Assembly: GCF_000226095.1 (NCBI RefSeq)
Contig: NC_016473.1
Coordinates: 372,001 to 436,000 of the forward strand
From: Thermothelomyces thermophilus ATCC 42464
Taxonomy: Eukaryota; Ascomycota; Sordariomycetes; Sordariales; Chaetomiaceae
Length of the DNA: 64,000 nt
Direction: 5' to 3'
In this document: positions 59,701-64,000 of the stretch, piece after piece
How the letters are laid out: every line of letters starts with the position of its first letter
How positions within the stretch are numbered: position 1 is the first letter of the stretch
Made by a program: the position numbers and the translations under genes
The notes under the pieces: generated by a model
The model's input: the letters and a program-made list of their open reading frames with translations, nothing else
What the model was told of the DNA's origin: nothing
The model's database searches: none

Positions 59701-61037
59701 GTGATCTGGTGCTGAGACGAAGCGGTCGACAGCGGGCCCGGCGCCTCACGCAGCGGCATCGATATCATGCTCTTCGGACGGGTTGGCGTCCTTTCCTTCT
59801 CCGCGTCGCCGTCCTCTTCTCTTTCGTGACGGTAAAAGGCAAGACCAGGGACCTCAATTTCGGCAATGTCGTCTGGGCCTAGCGGCAAGGGAATGCTGGC
59901 AGCAACGAGATATTCTTCCAGAGGCTGCGAGGTATTCGCGCCTTGATCGCGATAATCAGCCGGGTCCTCCTTGCTCGGCGGCGCACCGGGCTCGGCGTCG
60001 GGCTCAGGGACGGTGGCTGGGACGGCGAACTCGGCAACGCTGCCAGACGAGCGCAAATGACCAGACGACGAGTGCAAGGAGTCCTTGGAATAGGACCTAT
60101 TCAGGCGATCTGTGGAGCTAATGGCGGGCGACCTGATCTTTTTCTTCCACGAGCGCCACAGCCGGCCCAGGGTACGGTCCAGCGCGACTCGCTCCATGTC
60201 GAGGTCCTCGATCACGACCTTATCGGCGACGCCGGTCGGGCTCCGGGCGCCTTCCTTGAGCTCCTTCTCGTACTTTGCGCGTATGCGATGGTATGCGGCT
60301 TGGCCGGCGACGATCAGTGCCTGCTCGCCCATGAACTCCAGGATCGACGTCAGGAAGATTGCGACGGCGGGCGAGACGGACTCGGATAGCTTGTCGTCTG
60401 GTCCAGAGGCAAGGTGGCCCTGTTCCATGTAGTAGTCCTCGTCCTCTTCTTCCATGTCGCCCAGTGATGAGTAGACCATGCAGCGAAGGCGCGTCCTCTT
60501 CCAGGCCAGCTCCAGATCCCATCCCGTGGGCGACACAGCGTCGGCCGTCTGCGGTTGGGCGCCATCTTGGCCATCCTCGCCGAGATACTCTCGCAATTCC
60601 TCGTCCGCTTGGTTGATAGCATCTTTGGCGAGCTTCGGTTTCAGCACCTCGGTCACGGCGGGTCGCAGGGCGGAGAGGGCGGTGGAGCGCGAAACGGAGA
60701 GGAAGTTGAAGAGCAGCTGGTCGAGGAAGCTGTTGACCAACTGCAGCGCGGTGGGCGACACGGTAGCAGCCTCGCCCGGAGGTTCGATACCATGCTGGTC
60801 GTACCACGCTTCGGCATGGCTGTCGTAGTCGTTGGTGACGATCTGCGAGGCGGCCGAAGCGGCAATGAAGGCCGGTTCAGGCGACACAGCCAGTGGAGGC
60901 GTCATCAGACTGTGCGCGACGGTCGACGGTCGGTCGCTGGAGATACTCTGTGTCCTCGACCGCGATGTTATCCTCGGTGGGGGAGAGGCCATCCCCGAGG
61001 ATGGCCGGGACACAGCCGCTTCTAATGGAGAAGCCAT
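56796..61037 (-). CDS. Large scaffold-like protein with repeated DLIDFIRRGPP-type motif
   Basis: A 1,388-residue protein from two exons (61037-58434 and 58358-56796); intron 58359-58432 has a CTAAC branch and keeps phase. Similar fungal proteins are often labelled Flo11-like, which says little. An ordered N-terminal part (about residues 85-290) is helical: ALQLVNSFLDQLLFNFLSVS, LRPAVTEVLKPKLAKDAINQ, then VAIFLTSILEFMGEQALIVA, resembling a histone-fold-like pair, and an RLWRSWKKKIRSP end. The rest is Ser/Pro/Thr-rich and disordered. Four copies of a short motif appear in the last third: ESLAEFAEFIRSTGP, SDLIDFIRRGPPS, ESLIDFLNNYAPPP and SDLAEFLKQSAPPVG. The C-terminus is basic (FSRRKKPSVSHPRR). 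I infer a protein-interaction hub; the cellular role is unknown. Confidence 0.75.
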
Positions 61038-64000
61038 GGGTGGCCGCTGCAAACAGGCACCAGGCCCGGCACAGTGCAGAATTCCCGGGATTGCGGGACG
61101 CGGCTGCTGTCCTTCTGTAGCGTGTCAACCAATTTGGGAAGCTGAGAGGTGCGGCAGGGGAGTGACAGCTCCGCGCATCCGATCTTCTCTGCGCTCGTGT
61201 TGGCGCACAGCGCGTGTCAAATGCGGGCGGCCGGCCGAGCGGTGCGCTGCGCGGGTTGCGGTGTGATGTGGTTTTCGGAAACCGCCTGGATGGTTGGGAG
61301 GAGAATTGGCAACGGAGACATGGATTGGACCGAGGGATTGGATGACCAGAATCGGTGATGCGAACCGGGCAGCGGTTCTTCGATCTCGCAGGGCCTGGGA
61401 TGTCCGGAAACTAATGCGGGCTGAATTCTCTGTTAGCCGGCTGGGTGCGATTCGCCGAGATGCGCAACCACGCGCAGCGGAAACTGAAACATTAAAGCGA
61501 TGCTGGAAATTCGAAACGTGACGGCCCCAATAGGAAGGCGGGTTGTACTGTTACAGTACACTAGCCCCCTCCCCGGAGCAGCGCGATGCGGTGCAGGTCT
61601 ACACACACAGGAGTGTATGTAATCCGTAATCCGTCGTACACAAGGAAACGGCCTCTCCGGGTTTCCAGACAACAAGTCGACTGCGCGAGAGTGGCACTTG
61701 CAAGACACAGCCCCGCCGTTGCACACCACTACAACCAAAGTAGTATACGCTGCAGTATGAAGATGGAGATCGGACGCGTATGTGTGCACGACTCGGATGG
61801 CAGGCCCCTCAGCACCGTGGTCTTAGGTTCAGCGGCACGGATGCAAGCGTGAGGCAATGGCCTTCCCCAGCGCCGTTGCCGGACGCCACGCTGAATGACC
61901 CACGAGTAGGTAGTTGAAGGACAGGCAAGCACTGGGCCGACCAAGTCACGAAAAAAGTGACACCAGGTCTCGGCGAGAAAAGAAAAAGCCATCTGCACGG
62001 CTCACTGTTGGCAGATTTCCACTCTGGCGGGCTGCCGACAGCAAGACACTTGAGAAAACGGGGTGACTGGAAGGGAAACACTTTGTACGCACCTGCCAGG
62101 TGAGAACTTGCTCGCGACAGAGCCACTGGCGCGGCCCAATAAACACCACTCGTGGACGACGTGATTGGATCTCGGCAGGTCCCCAAGTATGGTGTTGCCC
62201 AGACAGGAGAGGGCGGCGGCGCGTGCTGGAAACTTGCTGCGTCTGTTCCGGCGCACCGAGGCGAGTTGTCGGCACAGCAGTTTGCACGGATCTGATGCAA
62301 CTACAGGACTGCGTGTGCATACACCGACTTACTCGTGGAAAGCGAGCGGCGCATAAGGGCTGGAGAAGTCGGGGTGGTCAGCAGGATCCGAGCAGCTCAA
62401 GGCCATTCACCACCTCCTTTCACGCTGGGGCTCGGAGAGATATTTCGCTCCTGAAGTGCTCCCGGCACAGGCCCAGGTTCATGTTACATCTTCAACCCAG
62501 AGCGGTTTAGTGCGCAGAAAGGGGTTATTTCTGGGATGACTTCCCGGCTGTTTGAGTGGGCAATCCGTCCCATGTTCCATGCGACAGCCAAGGAGCGCTG
62601 TCTTGGCTTCAGAGACCCTGGAAATGTCCCGGAGGGTCTGCAAGGGCTAGGTTGCAAGGGATGTGGTCCGAGTGTGGGTTCACAGAATACTGGAATTGTT
62701 CTCTAGCGGGAATCCACTACACTACGAGTTGATACTCGGTAGAATGGGAGGATGAGATGCTTTCCGCTCGGGTTCTCAGATCTTCGAGGCCAGGATGAAC
62801 GCAGATGTGCCTGGGAGGCAAAGTTGCTAACCGACCCCTAATGCTGTGTCCTACTGTAACTACACAGTACGGAACACACTGAGACCACTATCTTCGAGCT
62901 CCTTGTCTCTGGAGCACTGCCGGCAAAGGTGGGATTGGATCGGTGCTCGAGCGGCGAAAAACGACTGGAATTCTCTCACGCCACACTCTATTCTATATGA
63001 CCCGAGTAAATTACCTAAGACGCGGGAGAGGACTGCACTCTGCGCGATAACTACAGAGTACTTGCAGTAGACTAAGTGCTCTTGTGATGTATAGTTATAC
63101 GTACTATACTAAGAGTGTACGTTTTACATATTATAAACACAGGAGAGTCCTTTACTACCGAGGTAAGGAAGGTAATGGAGTATATAATTATAGGTATACT
63201 TGGTAAATTCCTCTATCGTACGGAGTATACAGTCAGTAAAGTACTTACCCTGTAAGTAAGACACCTATAATACTAACCACTCGACCAGGCACCCTAAGAC
63301 CTGAAACACATCTAGGTAACCGACGCTAGCTACATTCGCAGTTCACTAGTGTCCGATAGTTCATTGTTCTATGCACAATAGTTACTCCATAATACTTACA
63401 GCTATGCTAATATTTAAAAGTTAATCGAAAGAAGCATTAGGTTGTTAGCCGACCCGGATGACTACGTAAAGGAGGCCGCTCTCTTCGCTTTTGCACGCTT
63501 GTTCCACCACGCTTCGAGTGAAAAAGCCTGCAGTGACTCCATAATACAAGTAAGGATCGGAGACCAACCTGGAAGCGTTGTCGGTGATTTCAAAGTTCAT
63601 GCAGTGGCACATGCGGGGAGTGAAACCATCTCAGGAACACTAGTCAAGCGATGAGATTCGACTGCGTAATGCCTGTTCCATCACCTGCAAGTCCACACTA
63701 CACAGTGTAATATTTTAGTTTCCGAGCGTCCATTGTGCGGTGCACTGGAAAGCAAGACTTTGCATTAGCAGTAGCCCTTGCCTAAGTTCCCCAAATAGCA
63801 TGGATTAATTGTGTGTGAGGAGGAGTATGAGTCTCAAGTGCCAAGTGCTCTCTCGAGGGATGGCAAAAGGCTTTGCAGCAACAAAGAGGACCACCTTAGC
63901 CAAGCTACCCGGCTGCGACTGTCCTCGGGCTCTAGACTCGCCGAGTCTCGACGAGGGGAGCAAAACAGCCTGGATGGAATGTTGATAACTAATCGCTCCC
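61038..64000. other. Right-hand intergenic region with AT-rich patch
   Basis: About 3 kb upstream of the 1,388-residue protein gene. The first 2 kb is balanced sequence without a supported gene. From about 63060 to 63430 the DNA becomes AT- and TA-rich, as RIP-affected DNA is, and includes a CGTACGGAGTATAC motif at 63216-63229. A short coding-like fragment follows (see 63442-63654). Confidence 0.5.
63442..63654 (+). pseudogene. Possible gene fragment of unknown origin
   Basis: A 70-codon open frame directly beside the AT-rich patch starts with a helical, coding-like stretch (LLADPDDYVKEAALFAFARL) reminiscent of HEAT/ARM-type repeats. It has no ATG at its head, no clear splice sites, and a weaker second half. 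It may be a remnant of a gene or element beyond the AT-rich patch. The family is not recognised. Confidence 0.25.

Noticed and set aside
1-64000. tRNA, rRNA or CRISPR arrays
   Set aside because: No cloverleaf-like sequence, rRNA segment or regularly spaced direct repeats was seen by eye. A covariance-model scan was not possible, so a small RNA gene could have been missed.

Overview
The window is nuclear DNA of a filamentous ascomycete (Pezizomycotina, most likely a Sordariomycete). The evidence is GC-rich genes split by short GT..AG introns (about 50-190 nt, often with CTAAC/CTGAC-like branch sites), two Zn2Cys6 regulators, an autophagy ATG5 gene, a fungal-type GH31 glucosidase, and an AT-rich LTR-element relic that looks mutated by repeat-induced point mutation (RIP). 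The species is not assigned. Gene models were read by eye; exon sums were checked for phase.

Layout. 1-2.2 kb: AT-rich Ty1/Copia relic. 2.3-4.5 kb (-): SulP sulfate permease. 7.8-9.7 kb (+): uncharacterised protein. 10.2-12.7 kb (-): membrane and coiled-coil protein with a disordered tail. 13.8-16.9 kb (-): secreted GH31 alpha-glucosidase. 18.3-21.1 kb (-): caspase-like domain fused to C2H2 zinc fingers. 23.7-26.3 kb (-): Zn2Cys6 regulator apparently frameshifted by an 8-bp tandem duplication. 29-31 kb (-): patatin-like protein lacking the usual nucleophilic serine. 32.4-34.7 kb (+): HAM1-like lipid-binding protein. 35.6-36.2 kb (+): MARVEL membrane protein. 37.6-38.6 kb (+): hydrophilic repeat protein. 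38.8-40.5 kb (-): CSA/ERCC8-type WD40 protein, divergent from a probable RRN10 subunit (40.9-41.8 kb, +). 48-52.1 kb (+): large Zn2Cys6 activator behind a gene-poor 6.2 kb. 53.3-54.5 kb (-): ATG5. 56.8-61 kb (-): 1,388-residue scaffold-like protein. The right 3 kb is mostly non-coding, with a second AT-rich patch.

The genes do not form one pathway. They are ordinary chromosomal genes (transport, sugar hydrolysis, transcription, repair, rRNA transcription, autophagy, lipid handling). The most unusual items are the caspase-like/C2H2 fusion, the serine-less patatin, the frameshifted regulator and the repeated short motif in the 1,388-residue protein. No tRNA, rRNA or CRISPR array was seen.
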